Source of the DNA: G958295645 sp965242735
GTDB lineage: Bacteria; Gemmatimonadota; Gemmatimonadetes; Longimicrobiales; Gaopeijiaceae
Reading direction: 5' to 3'
NCBI GenBank assembly: GCA_965242735.1
Contig: OZ251497.1
Coordinates: 3,038,001-3,102,000 of the forward strand
Length of the DNA: 64,000 bases
In this document: positions 33,772 through 41,483 of the stretch, in pieces
How positions within the stretch are numbered: position 1 is the stretch's first letter
Layout of the letters: each line of letters starts with the position of its first letter
Notes under the pieces: generated by a model
The model's input: the letters and a program-made list of their open reading frames with translations, nothing else
Told to the model about the DNA's origin: nothing
Databases searched by the model: none
Translations under genes and position numbers: made by a program

Positions 33772-33811
33772 GGAACCTCCTTACGGGTCGTGGTGGAACC
33801 GCCGCTTGCAT
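33772..33811 (-). promoter_or_regulatory. Conserved leader, copy 2
   Basis: Counterpart of 28982-29019. Shares ATGCAAGC, GGTTCCAC, CCCG and AAGGAGGT in the same order and nearly the same spacing before the start codon. A possible common translational control element or a recent duplication. Confidence 0.5.
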
Positions 33812-33817
33812 AGGGGG

Positions 33818-33862
33818 GGATACGCAGGGCTGTCGAATCTGGGAGTGTCATTTTTCGTCACG
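33818..33862. repeat. 45-bp direct repeat, left copy
   Basis: GGATACGCAG, 13 variable bases, then a 22-base block GGGAGTGTCATTTTTCGTCACG (first 20 shown: GGGAGTGTCATTTTTCGTCA). It is repeated at 35064-35108. It covers the stop codon and last four codons (RDEK) of the minus-strand lipoprotein gene. Confidence 0.8.
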
Positions 33863-34996
33863 CTCCTCGTCACCCGCTCCGAGTTCGGCCTCGCTAGGCA
33901 ATTCGGAGATGTCGTACCACACCACCGCTCGGTCGTCCATGCCGTCGGCGTCGCCGGGGCCCGCGGGGTATTCAACAACGACGGCAAGAGCGGCGCCCAG
34001 GACATCGAGGCCGACCACGCGGTCCGCCACCCTCACGGCTCCGGCGTACTCGGCGCCGACGAACAGCTCCATGTACGAGAATTGGTCGCGATCCCGGCTC
34101 GTCAACACCCACAGCCGCCCCGCGTCGTCCAGCTTGGGGCCGAGATGGAGCCACGGCTTCGGCTCTTGGCGAAACGCGGCAATGTCGGCCTCGACGTCAG
34201 CGTCGGCATTGGACCTCCACCGTCTCGTCCGCCGCCGGGACTCGGCGAACTTGGCGACTTCTCGCTCGTTGGGGAGCTCGGCGGCAAATCCGGGGCGCGC
34301 AATCGTCACCGTGGCGTCGCCGTCCCGGTCGGGGAACAGGATCAGCCGGCCGTCGCATGTCGGAAAAACCATTCCGCCGCCGGGCGCAGGGGAGCCGAGA
34401 GCCGAGCCTCGCGCTTCCGCGTCGTCGCTCGCATCGTCGCACCGCGGATAGGAAACGGGAAAGGTGCGCTCCCATGCCAGCTCGCCCGACGCGGCGTCGA
34501 TCTCCACTTGCCGGATGTCCAGGCGGATGCCGATCTGCATGTAGTGGCCCTGCAAGGTGACGCCCAGGGGTCCCTTCGTGCCGAAGAGGGACGGCAAGGG
34601 CGTCTCGGACACGGGCTCGCCGGAAAGCCGAAACGCGGTGAGTCGACTCAGTTGGTGGTCCACGACGGCCACCGTCTCCTCGGGCCCGCGCACCAGCGCG
34701 GCAATGTTGCCGAACTCTCCCGGGCCCGCGCCTTCGCGTCCCCACGCGGCGGTCGTCCGTCCGTCGCGAGTCACGCAATGGACCCGGACGAAGTACGAAT
34801 CCACGACGCACGCGGTGGACTCGTCCACAAGCGCAACCATGCCGTTCTCGCTGGCCGGGACCGCGGCCTGGCCCGTTGGCTCCGGCAACCACAGGCGTTC
34901 CTGGTTTGTTGCGTCTCCGCATCCCGCGGCCAGGGCGAAGACCGCGAAGGCCGGGCGGACACGAGCTGGATGTCTCACGCTCGATGCGTTTCCCAT
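33848..34996 (-). CDS. Propeller-type lipoprotein
   Basis: Encodes 382 residues from ATG at 34996 (GGAG upstream). Lipobox FALAAGC, then propeller strands: AAWGREGAGPGEFGNIAAL is the GEGPGEF signature, followed by VAVVDHQLSRLTAFRLSGEP and LDDAGRLWVLTSRDRD. A middle segment has paired Cys (PRCDD and FPTCDG) absent from the other propellers. It is bracketed by the two copies of a 45-bp direct repeat, and its C-terminal RDEK is identical to that of the AraC-type protein upstream. Confidence 0.8.
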   Translation of the reverse strand: MGNASSVRHPARVRPAFAVFALAAGCGDATNQERLWLPEPTGQAAVPASENGMVALVDESTACVVDSYFVRVHCVTRDGRTTAAWGREGAGPGEFGNIAALVRGPEETVAVVDHQLSRLTAFRLSGEPVSETPLPSLFGTKGPLGVTLQGHYMQIGIRLDIRQVEIDAASGELAWERTFPVSYPRCDDASDDAEARGSALGSPAPGGGMVFPTCDGRLILFPDRDGDATVTIARPGFAAELPNEREVAKFAESRRRTRRWRSNADADVEADIAAFRQEPKPWLHLGPKLDDAGRLWVLTSRDRDQFSYMELFVGAEYAGAVRVADRVVGLDVLGAALAVVVEYPAGPGDADGMDDRAVVWYDISELPSEAELGAGDEERDEK

Positions 34997-35063
34997 TCTT
35001 TTCTCCAGTCTCGTGTGGATGCAGCGAGCGCGGTATGAGGGATGACATGCCGCTCCGTAGGCT

Positions 35064-35108
35064 GGATACGCAGCGAAGCCGAAAACGGGAGTGTCATTTT
35101 TCGTCACG
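35064..35108. repeat. 45-bp direct repeat, right copy
   Basis: Matches 33818-33862 in GGATACGCAG and the 22-base block (35087-35108). It covers the stop and last codons of the AraC-type gene. The two copies flank the lipoprotein gene 33848-34996. Confidence 0.8.
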
Positions 35109-35843
35109 TGTTCCGGCTTGTACCGTGGACGTGCCGTCGAGCGCGTCCAGGACCACTCGCGCCACGTGGTGCGCGCCGCCCCGCTCGCGCACCGCGGACG
35201 GCGGCGCGCCGAACGTTCCGCGCACCAACCGGCGGTAGTTCGGCGGGTTCGAGAAGCCGAGCGCGACGGCCACGACGCCCGACGGCTGGCCGCTCCACTC
35301 CGCCAAGCGCTCCACCGTGAAGATGCGGGCGAGAGAAATCAGGCGCTTCGCCCGCGGGAGGCCCAGCGCGACGCAACGGCGGGCGAGCGTCGCGTGCGAC
35401 CACCCCAAGGCGGCCGCCACCTCGGGCACCGTGCAAGGGCGATGCGCCATCGACAAGACGAGCGCCGCGATTCGCCGAGTCTCGGAGCCCGCGCGACGGT
35501 CCACCTCGTCGAGCACGGCCTTGACGGCCACCGGATCGATGGACCGGAGCACGGCCGACTCGAGCGCCTTGGCGTCCCTCGCCCGGCCCGTCGCCGGGAC
35601 CGGCACGATCGGCGCTTCGAAATCGGCCCAATGTTCGCTCGGCAGCGCGCCGCGCTCCACGACGGCAGGCGCGCCGGGGGAACGCCGCACGAGAGCCCGC
35701 AACTCCGCAGCTCCACGCGCAAACGCGACAGGCCCGGCAATGCGGGCCAGGGGCCCAAGCTCCACCGCCAGCCGCACCCAGCCACGAAGCTGGGGCGCCT
35801 TGACCAAGGCCGGAAGCGGCGGGGTCGGCGGGCGGGGCTTCAC
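35094..35843 (-). CDS. AraC-type helix-turn-helix regulator
   Basis: Encodes 249 residues from GTG at 35843, chosen because it overlaps the LOG-gene stop as GTGA. Residues 1-120 are Arg/Ala/Pro-rich without a recognised sensor domain. The C-terminal half is an AraC DNA-binding domain: TVPEVAAALGWSHATLARRC (first helix-turn-helix), LARIFTVERLAEWSGQPSGV (second) and VALGFSNPPNYRRLVRGTFG, the family hallmark. It probably controls nearby genes, such as the propeller cluster downstream. The start lies in a tandem 17-bp duplication shared with the LOG gene end. Confidence 0.78.
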   Translation of the reverse strand: MKPRPPTPPLPALVKAPQLRGWVRLAVELGPLARIAGPVAFARGAAELRALVRRSPGAPAVVERGALPSEHWADFEAPIVPVPATGRARDAKALESAVLRSIDPVAVKAVLDEVDRRAGSETRRIAALVLSMAHRPCTVPEVAAALGWSHATLARRCVALGLPRAKRLISLARIFTVERLAEWSGQPSGVVAVALGFSNPPNYRRLVRGTFGAPPSAVRERGGAHHVARVVLDALDGTSTVQAGTRDEK

Positions 35844-36604
35844 GGGGCGGGGCGGGTCGGCTTCACGGGGCGGGGCAAGGCGGCCGGGAGCGGCGACGGC
35901 GACGGCCCGGAATCGCCCGGCGATCTTCCGTCTCTCGCAGGTCCCCCTTGGCCACACTCCGGGCTGGCAGACACGCCCTTGGCCGTCCAGCCCGAGCGGC
36001 CGTCTCCGGCAGGCCGCCCCCGCCCTTCCGGCAAGCGACGCCGCACGAAGGCCAGCACGTCCTCCAGCGAGGACGCCACCGCCGGCGCGTCCCCGGCCCC
36101 CGCAGGCAGGCTCCCGGGCGGATCGTCCCGGCCGTAGAGCACGAGCGGCCGTCCGTAGCGAATCGCCAGCGCGATCTCCGACGCGGTGCCGGGGCCGCCG
36201 GGCAGGGCCACGATCACGTGCGACGCCAGGACGTTGACGTGATTGCGCGAGTCCCACGCCTCTCCGCTTCCGCCCCGGACGCCCAGGTGCGTCCGAACCT
36301 CCAGTTCGACCCAGGGGTTGGGATAGCCTGGGGGCGTCTCGTCGCAACCGCCCGCCCGCCGTTCGCCGCCCGCCACGCCGGGCAGCACGCCGATCGCCAA
36401 GCCGGCGCGCTCCTCCACGGACGCGAACGCGCGCGAGACGGCCGCCATCACCCCGGCTCCGCCGCCGGTCAGCAAGTGCACGCCCATCCCGGCCAGGGCT
36501 TCGCCCAACGGCTCGGCGAGACCGGCATGCTCGTTCTCGCCCGAGCCCATCACGCCCACGACCGGCAATCGTCGGTTCGTTCCCAACGCTCGCATCCTCT
36601 CCAT
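35840..36604 (-). CDS. LOG/TIGR00725-type Rossmann-like protein
   Basis: Encodes 254 residues from ATG at 36604. Starts VVGVMGSGENEHAGLAEPLGEALAG, then HLLTGGGAGVMAAVSRAFA (nucleotide-binding Gly-rich loop), VNVLASHVIVALPGGPGTASEI (the PGGxGTxxE signature of the lysine-decarboxylase-like/LOG superfamily) and YGRPLVLYG. Superfamily members cleave nucleoside monophosphates (cytokinin LOG) or bind nucleotide cofactors; the exact substrate is open. Residues after about 210 form a low-complexity Arg/Pro/Gly tail. Divergent from acs. Confidence 0.8.
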   Translation of the reverse strand: MERMRALGTNRRLPVVGVMGSGENEHAGLAEPLGEALAGMGVHLLTGGGAGVMAAVSRAFASVEERAGLAIGVLPGVAGGERRAGGCDETPPGYPNPWVELEVRTHLGVRGGSGEAWDSRNHVNVLASHVIVALPGGPGTASEIALAIRYGRPLVLYGRDDPPGSLPAGAGDAPAVASSLEDVLAFVRRRLPEGRGRPAGDGRSGWTAKGVSASPECGQGGPARDGRSPGDSGPSPSPLPAALPRPVKPTRPAP

Positions 36605-36724
36605 CCGAGGGCACGGAGTCGAAGGGCGAGCCAGCCCCACGCGCCCAGCGCCGCCTTTGACGCCGCATCGGAATGCTTGCATACTGGCGTCCCGCCCATC
36701 CTTCCCGCCAGAGCGACCCCCGCC

Positions 36725-38698
36725 ATGCCGAGCCAAGGCACGCCCAACGAAGACCCGAGGTTGCAGGCCCTGCTGGACGAGAAGCGCACGTTCCCGCCCC
36801 CGCCCGAGTTCGCGGCGCAGGCCGCCGTGCGCGACCTGTCCATCTACGACCAAGCCGAGGGCCGCGCCGCCGAGTCCTTCTGGGCCGAGCAAGCCCGCGA
36901 GCTCCACTGGTTCCAGCCCTGGGACCGCGTCCTGGAGTGGGACCCGCCCCATGCCAAGTGGTTCGCCGGCGGCAGGCTCAACGTCGCGCACAACTGCGTG
37001 GACCGGCACCTGGACGGCCCGCGGGCGAACAAGACCGCCTTGATCTGGGAGGGCGAGCCCGGAGACCGCCGCGCCTTCACGTACGCCCAGCTGGCCGAGG
37101 AGGTGGGACGCTTCGCGAACGTCCTCAAGTCGCTCGGCGTGAAGAAGGGCGACCGCGTGGCCATCTACCTGCCGATGACTCCCGAAGCGGCCTTCGCCAT
37201 GCTGGCCTGCGCGAGGATCGGCGCGCCGCACTCGGTGGTGTTCGGCGGATTCAGCGCCAAGTCGCTGGCGGACCGGATCAACGACGCCGAAGCCACGCTG
37301 CTGGTGACCGCCGACGTGGGATGGCGGCGGGGCGGGCTCGTGCCGCTCAAGCGCAACGCCGACCGGGCCGTGGCCGAGTGTCCTTCGATCGAGCACGTGC
37401 TGGTCGTGGAACGGGGCGCCGAGTCGGCCCCGCCCGTCGAGATGACGCCCGGACGCGACCGCTGGTACCACGAGGCCGCCGCCGGCGCCGGCACGGAATG
37501 CGAGGCCGAGGCGATGGACGCGGAGGACCTCCTCTTCATCCTCTACACGTCGGGCACCACGGGAAAGCCGAAGGGCGTCGTCCACACGACCGGCGGATAT
37601 CTGACGCAGGTCCACGCCACCACCAAGGCCGTGTTCGACCTCAAGGAGGACGACGTCTACTGGTGCACCGCCGACGTCGGATGGGTCACCGGACACAGCT
37701 ACGTCGTCTACGGGCCGCTGGCGGCGGGCGCCACCACGGTCATGTACGAAGGCGCGCCCGACTGGCCGGAGCGGGACCGCTTCTGGCGCATCTGCGAACG
37801 CCACGGCGTCACCATCCTCTACACCGCCCCCACCGCCATTCGCGCGTTCATGCAGTGGGGAGACGAATGGCCGGCCGGCTGCGACCTGAGCCGCCTGCGC
37901 CTGCTCGGCAGCGTGGGCGAGCCGATCAACCCGGAAGCGTGGACATGGTACCGCCGCGTCGTCGGAGGCGAGCGCTGTCCCATCGTGGACACGTGGTGGC
38001 AGACCGAGACCGGCGCGATCATGATCACGCCGCTTCCGGGCCTCACGCACGCCCGTCCCGGCAGCGCCTGCCGCCCGTTCCCCGGAATCGAGACGGCGAT
38101 CCTCGACGACGAGGGACGACCCGCCGAAGCCGGATTCCTCGCCGTCACGAGACCCTGGCCCGCGATGCTGCGCACCATCTGGGGCGACGACGAGCGGTAC
38201 CGGCGCCAGTACTGGTCCAAGTGGGACGGCATCTACTTCGCAGGCGACGGCGCCAAGCGCGACGAGGACGGCTACTTGTGGATCTTGGGCCGGGTGGACG
38301 ACGTGCTGAACGTCGCCGGACACCGAATCGGCACGATGGAGGTCGAGAGCGCGCTCGTGGAGCATCCCGCCGTGGCCGAAGCGGCGGTGGTGGGCAAGGA
38401 GCACCCGATCAAGGGCCAAGCCGTCGCCGCGTTCGTGACGTTGATGGGCGGCGACGAGGGACGGCCCGCCGACGCGGCGCTGGCCGCCGAACTCAAGGCC
38501 CACGTGGCGGGCAGCATCGGCGCCATCGCGCGGCCCGACGCCATCTGCTTCGCGCCCGCCTTGCCCAAGACCCGGTCCGGCAAGATCATGCGCCGGCTGC
38601 TGGGCGACATCGCCGCCGGCCGCGACTTGGGCGACACGACCACCCTTGCCGATCCGTCGGTGGTCGAACACCTTAAGCTGCAACACGGATCCAGCTAG
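36725..38698 (+). CDS. acs: Acetyl-coenzyme A synthetase
   Basis: Encodes 657 residues, the normal length. Converts acetate, ATP and CoA to acetyl-CoA through acetyl-AMP. Motifs: YTSGTTGKPKGVVHTTGGYL (ATP/AMP loop), DVGWVTGHSYVVYGPL, TWWQTETGAIMITPLPG (acetate/AMP site), GDGAKRDEDGYLWILGR with hinge Asp, NVAGHRIGTMEVE, and PKTRSGKIMRRLLGD with the C-terminal Lys that in homologues is regulated by acetylation. The start ATG at 36725 is followed by a typical N-terminus. Links amino-acid and acetate catabolism to central metabolism. Confidence 0.94.
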   Translation: MPSQGTPNEDPRLQALLDEKRTFPPPPEFAAQAAVRDLSIYDQAEGRAAESFWAEQARELHWFQPWDRVLEWDPPHAKWFAGGRLNVAHNCVDRHLDGPRANKTALIWEGEPGDRRAFTYAQLAEEVGRFANVLKSLGVKKGDRVAIYLPMTPEAAFAMLACARIGAPHSVVFGGFSAKSLADRINDAEATLLVTADVGWRRGGLVPLKRNADRAVAECPSIEHVLVVERGAESAPPVEMTPGRDRWYHEAAAGAGTECEAEAMDAEDLLFILYTSGTTGKPKGVVHTTGGYLTQVHATTKAVFDLKEDDVYWCTADVGWVTGHSYVVYGPLAAGATTVMYEGAPDWPERDRFWRICERHGVTILYTAPTAIRAFMQWGDEWPAGCDLSRLRLLGSVGEPINPEAWTWYRRVVGGERCPIVDTWWQTETGAIMITPLPGLTHARPGSACRPFPGIETAILDDEGRPAEAGFLAVTRPWPAMLRTIWGDDERYRRQYWSKWDGIYFAGDGAKRDEDGYLWILGRVDDVLNVAGHRIGTMEVESALVEHPAVAEAAVVGKEHPIKGQAVAAFVTLMGGDEGRPADAALAAELKAHVAGSIGAIARPDAICFAPALPKTRSGKIMRRLLGDIAAGRDLGDTTTLADPSVVEHLKLQHGSS

Positions 38699-38876
38699 AG
38701 GACCCGGTCGCCTACGCCATGACCCGGACGCCCACGCCATGACCGCTCACGCCGCGCACTCCGGCGGCCGTTGGAACGGCAGGAGAACAACTTCAGTGAG
38801 CCGATCGAGCAGTGAGCCCGCGAGCCGCCCTGCAATGGCCCAGCCGCCCTGCAATGGCCCAGCGAGCCGACCAGCA

Positions 38877-39956
38877 ATGAGCCGACCAGCGCCGAGAGGA
38901 TGCCGCCTCGCAGCGGCTCTGGCCACGACCTTCCACGCGGCGTGCAGCGTCCCCACCGACATTCCGGTGATCGACAGCCGCTGGGTGTTCGAGGCCAAGT
39001 CCACCACGATCGGCGTGGAAGGGTTCCTGCCGTCGGGCGTTTCCGTGAGCGGCGACGCGTTCGCCGTGGAGATCGATCCCTTGACCTCGAGTTCGACGCT
39101 CGGCGCCCTTTGCCCCGAATGCGCCGTGGCGGAGGGCCGGCGCGTGCCCAAGCCGGCCTTCACGGGACGCTTCACTGGGACGGCGACGCTTCCGTCCGAC
39201 GTGTCGTCGGCCGAGCTGGCCTCGGGGCGCATGATCCTCTCGCTCTTTCACGACTTCGGCTTCGACCCCTTGCGACCGCCCGGCGGGAGTCCCGGCAATC
39301 TCACCGTCGCCATGAGGGAAACCGGCGGCCGAACGGTCGGCCAGTTGCGCCTGGACGGGGCATCCGACTCGTTGCCTTCCGGGAGGGCGGTCGAGCACGA
39401 GATCACGCTGGCGGAGGGGACGGTCGGCGCCGAGCTGTCCATGGAGATCGTGATGAATTCGCCCATCGGCGACACGGCGGACGCGCGACACTTCGTCGAG
39501 TTCGCGGCGGCGGACCAAGTGCGGGCGACGGCCGCGCCGCAGGACATCCGGATGTCGTCCGCCCGCGTGGACGCGCGTGGGCGAGAAGCGACGATCGAGG
39601 CCGCCGACATCGGCGTGGAGGGCATCGACGACGCCATCGTGGAAAGAATCCAGTCCGGCGCCATCGTGCTGGACATCGCGAACCCGTTCGGCGTGGGCCT
39701 CGACGCCGAGATGCGCATCACGCGCGACGGCGAGATCGTGGTGGCCAAGGACTTCGTGGTGACGCCTTCCGCGCGCTCCAGCGCGTCCGTGGCTCTGACG
39801 GCGGAGGAGTTCCGGACCTTCCTGGGCCGCGCCGGCGTCGCGCTGGGAGGCGTGGGCGTCGTGTCGTCGTCGCCCCCGGGCGGGATCGTGGTCGCGCCGG
39901 ACATGGAGGTGGCCATCTCCAGCAAGGTCGACTTGACGCTGAGGGTCGGAGGATGA
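38877..39956 (+). CDS. Lipoprotein of unknown function, paired with an outer-membrane protein
   Basis: Encodes 359 residues from ATG at 38877. N-terminus MSRPAPRGCRLAAALATTFHAAC is a lipoprotein signal (lipobox FHAAC), shown here in 20-residue part SRPAPRGCRLAAALATTFHA. The mature part is beta-rich with no recognised domain; it includes FEAKSTTIGVEGFLPSG and a late PFGVGLDAEMRI strand. The preceding 100 bases contain duplicated CCTGCAATGGCCCAG and GCCGACCAGCAATGAGC units that supply several alternative ATGs. Its stop overlaps the next ATG (ATGA), and the pair is probably an envelope complex. Confidence 0.72.
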   Translation: MSRPAPRGCRLAAALATTFHAACSVPTDIPVIDSRWVFEAKSTTIGVEGFLPSGVSVSGDAFAVEIDPLTSSSTLGALCPECAVAEGRRVPKPAFTGRFTGTATLPSDVSSAELASGRMILSLFHDFGFDPLRPPGGSPGNLTVAMRETGGRTVGQLRLDGASDSLPSGRAVEHEITLAEGTVGAELSMEIVMNSPIGDTADARHFVEFAAADQVRATAAPQDIRMSSARVDARGREATIEAADIGVEGIDDAIVERIQSGAIVLDIANPFGVGLDAEMRITRDGEIVVAKDFVVTPSARSSASVALTAEEFRTFLGRAGVALGGVGVVSSSPPGGIVVAPDMEVAISSKVDLTLRVGG

Positions 39957-41428
39957 CGCGGCGCCGCAGCCTGTCCCGGATTTTCGGGAGGACGGACGGC
40001 CGCCGCCGCGATGCTGTCCGCGTGCGGGGGTTCGGCGGCAGGTCCGGCGCTCGGCGGGCGACAGCTTGGGCGGCGGGCTTCGGCGGAAGCAGGTCCGGTG
40101 CTCGGCGGGCGACCGCTTGGGCGGCGGGCTTCGGCAAGAGCAGGTCCGTCGGCTGGTGCGCGACCGCTTGGGCGGCGGGCTTGGCGGCTTCGGCCGGACC
40201 CTTGGCGGACCGCTTGGCGGGAGCGCAGCTGGCGTCGGCGGCGCCGAGCACGCTGGTGGTCGGGCACGCCGTCACGGCGACGGTGCGGGGCATCGGGGCC
40301 GTCGCGGCCAATCCGGCGGGCTTGGCGATGCCGGGCGGGCCTCGCTGGTCGCTGGCGGTGGCGCCGGTCCAAGTGGAGAACGGGCTGGGTCCGTTGGGGA
40401 TACGGGACTTCGCGCGGGCCGGCGGGCAGGTCCTGGCGAGCGCCACCAAGGAGGACTGGCTCGACAGAATCGCGGCGGACGGCGGGCAGACCGGGCCGAT
40501 GAGGGCCGGCGTGACTTGGGCGGCCTTCTCGGCGGGACGCCTCGGCTTGCAGCTCTCCACGCAGATGGCGTCCAACATGGACCTGTCGCCGGGCCTGGTC
40601 GAGTTCGGGCTTTACGGAAACGCGGGCCGCGCGGGCGCGCCTGCCGACTTGAACGCGCGAGCGTCCAGCGCGGACGCCTGGGCGGTCTCGACGGCGGGCC
40701 TCGCCTACGCCGTCCCCTTCTCGATGGGCGAAGGAACGGCGGCGTTGGGCGTCACGGTCAAGTACTCGCTGGGCCACCTCGGGGCCGTCCTGGACGGCCG
40801 GCGGGCCACGGCCACGGCATCGCCCCTTGCCGTCCTCGTCGATGCGCCCGTCGTCTACACCAGTCCCGACGACTTCGCCAACGCAGGCGCCGGATTCGGC
40901 CTGGACGTGGGCTTCCAGTACGCCGCCGGCCGCTTCGCCGGCGGACTGGCCGTCCAGAACGCCTTCAACACGTTCGCCTGGGACGACGCCAAGACCCGGT
41001 TCCGCCGCGTCGCCGCCAACCTCCGCGACGGGGAATTCGACACCGACTTGGCCATCCGATCCGTGGCCCAAGCGCCCGCCGCGCTTGCGAGCCGATGGGA
41101 AGACATGACGTTTCGCCCCCGCCTGTCGGCCGGAGCCGCCTTCCAAGCGACGCCCGCGCTGCGCCTTTCGGCCCAGGCGACCACGCACTTCGGCGACGGC
41201 ATGCGCGCCGAGCCCAAGCTCACGGCGGGCGCGGGCGGGGAATGGCGCGCGTCGGAGACCGTCGCGGTGGCGCTCGGCGCCGGCGTCGTGACGGGGGGAT
41301 TCGAGTTCGGCGGCGCGGGTCTGCTGTCCTTGGGGGCGGTGGAGCTGTCGGGCGGCGGCGGATGGCGCAGGTCGGACGCCGGCGAAGCGATCTTCTTCAC
41401 GACCGCGTTGTCCTACCTCGCCCGGTAG
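39953..41428 (+). CDS. Predicted outer-membrane beta-barrel protein
   Basis: Encodes 491 residues. The N-terminal 70 residues contain three copies of a 17-residue Arg/Ala/Trp unit (ATAWAAGFG), before a stretch ending SAAPSTL. The body alternates hydrophobic strands and ends with aromatic-containing strands and YLAR. It starts with RGIGAVAANPAGLAMPGGP, the sort of N-terminus seen in DUF5723/TraF-like barrel proteins in which an NPAG motif is common. Likely coupled to the upstream lipoprotein. Function unknown. The canonical signal peptide is obscured by the repeat insertion. Confidence 0.72.
   Translation: MTRRRSLSRIFGRTDGRRRDAVRVRGFGGRSGARRATAWAAGFGGSRSGARRATAWAAGFGKSRSVGWCATAWAAGLAASAGPLADRLAGAQLASAAPSTLVVGHAVTATVRGIGAVAANPAGLAMPGGPRWSLAVAPVQVENGLGPLGIRDFARAGGQVLASATKEDWLDRIAADGGQTGPMRAGVTWAAFSAGRLGLQLSTQMASNMDLSPGLVEFGLYGNAGRAGAPADLNARASSADAWAVSTAGLAYAVPFSMGEGTAALGVTVKYSLGHLGAVLDGRRATATASPLAVLVDAPVVYTSPDDFANAGAGFGLDVGFQYAAGRFAGGLAVQNAFNTFAWDDAKTRFRRVAANLRDGEFDTDLAIRSVAQAPAALASRWEDMTFRPRLSAGAAFQATPALRLSAQATTHFGDGMRAEPKLTAGAGGEWRASETVAVALGAGVVTGGFEFGGAGLLSLGAVELSGGGGWRRSDAGEAIFFTTALSYLAR
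40040..40192 (+). repeat. Three 51-bp in-frame repeats
   Basis: Units start at 40040, 40091 and 40142 with AGGTCCG and contain GCTTGGGCGGCGGGCTT. The first two are nearly identical; the third has diverged (GGTCCGTCGGCTGGTGCG). They encode the ATAWAAGFG peptide repeats at the head of the outer-membrane protein. Confidence 0.85.
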
Positions 41429-41483
41429 GCACCGGCCGGCGGCCCGCCGCCGAGGCCGTGCGTCCGTTGCGGCTCGTGCAGTC

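Noticed and set aside
33848..35107. Longer start for the lipoprotein gene at 35107
   Set aside because: It would add the 45-bp repeat sequence in front of a good ribosome-binding site and lipoprotein signal at 34996.
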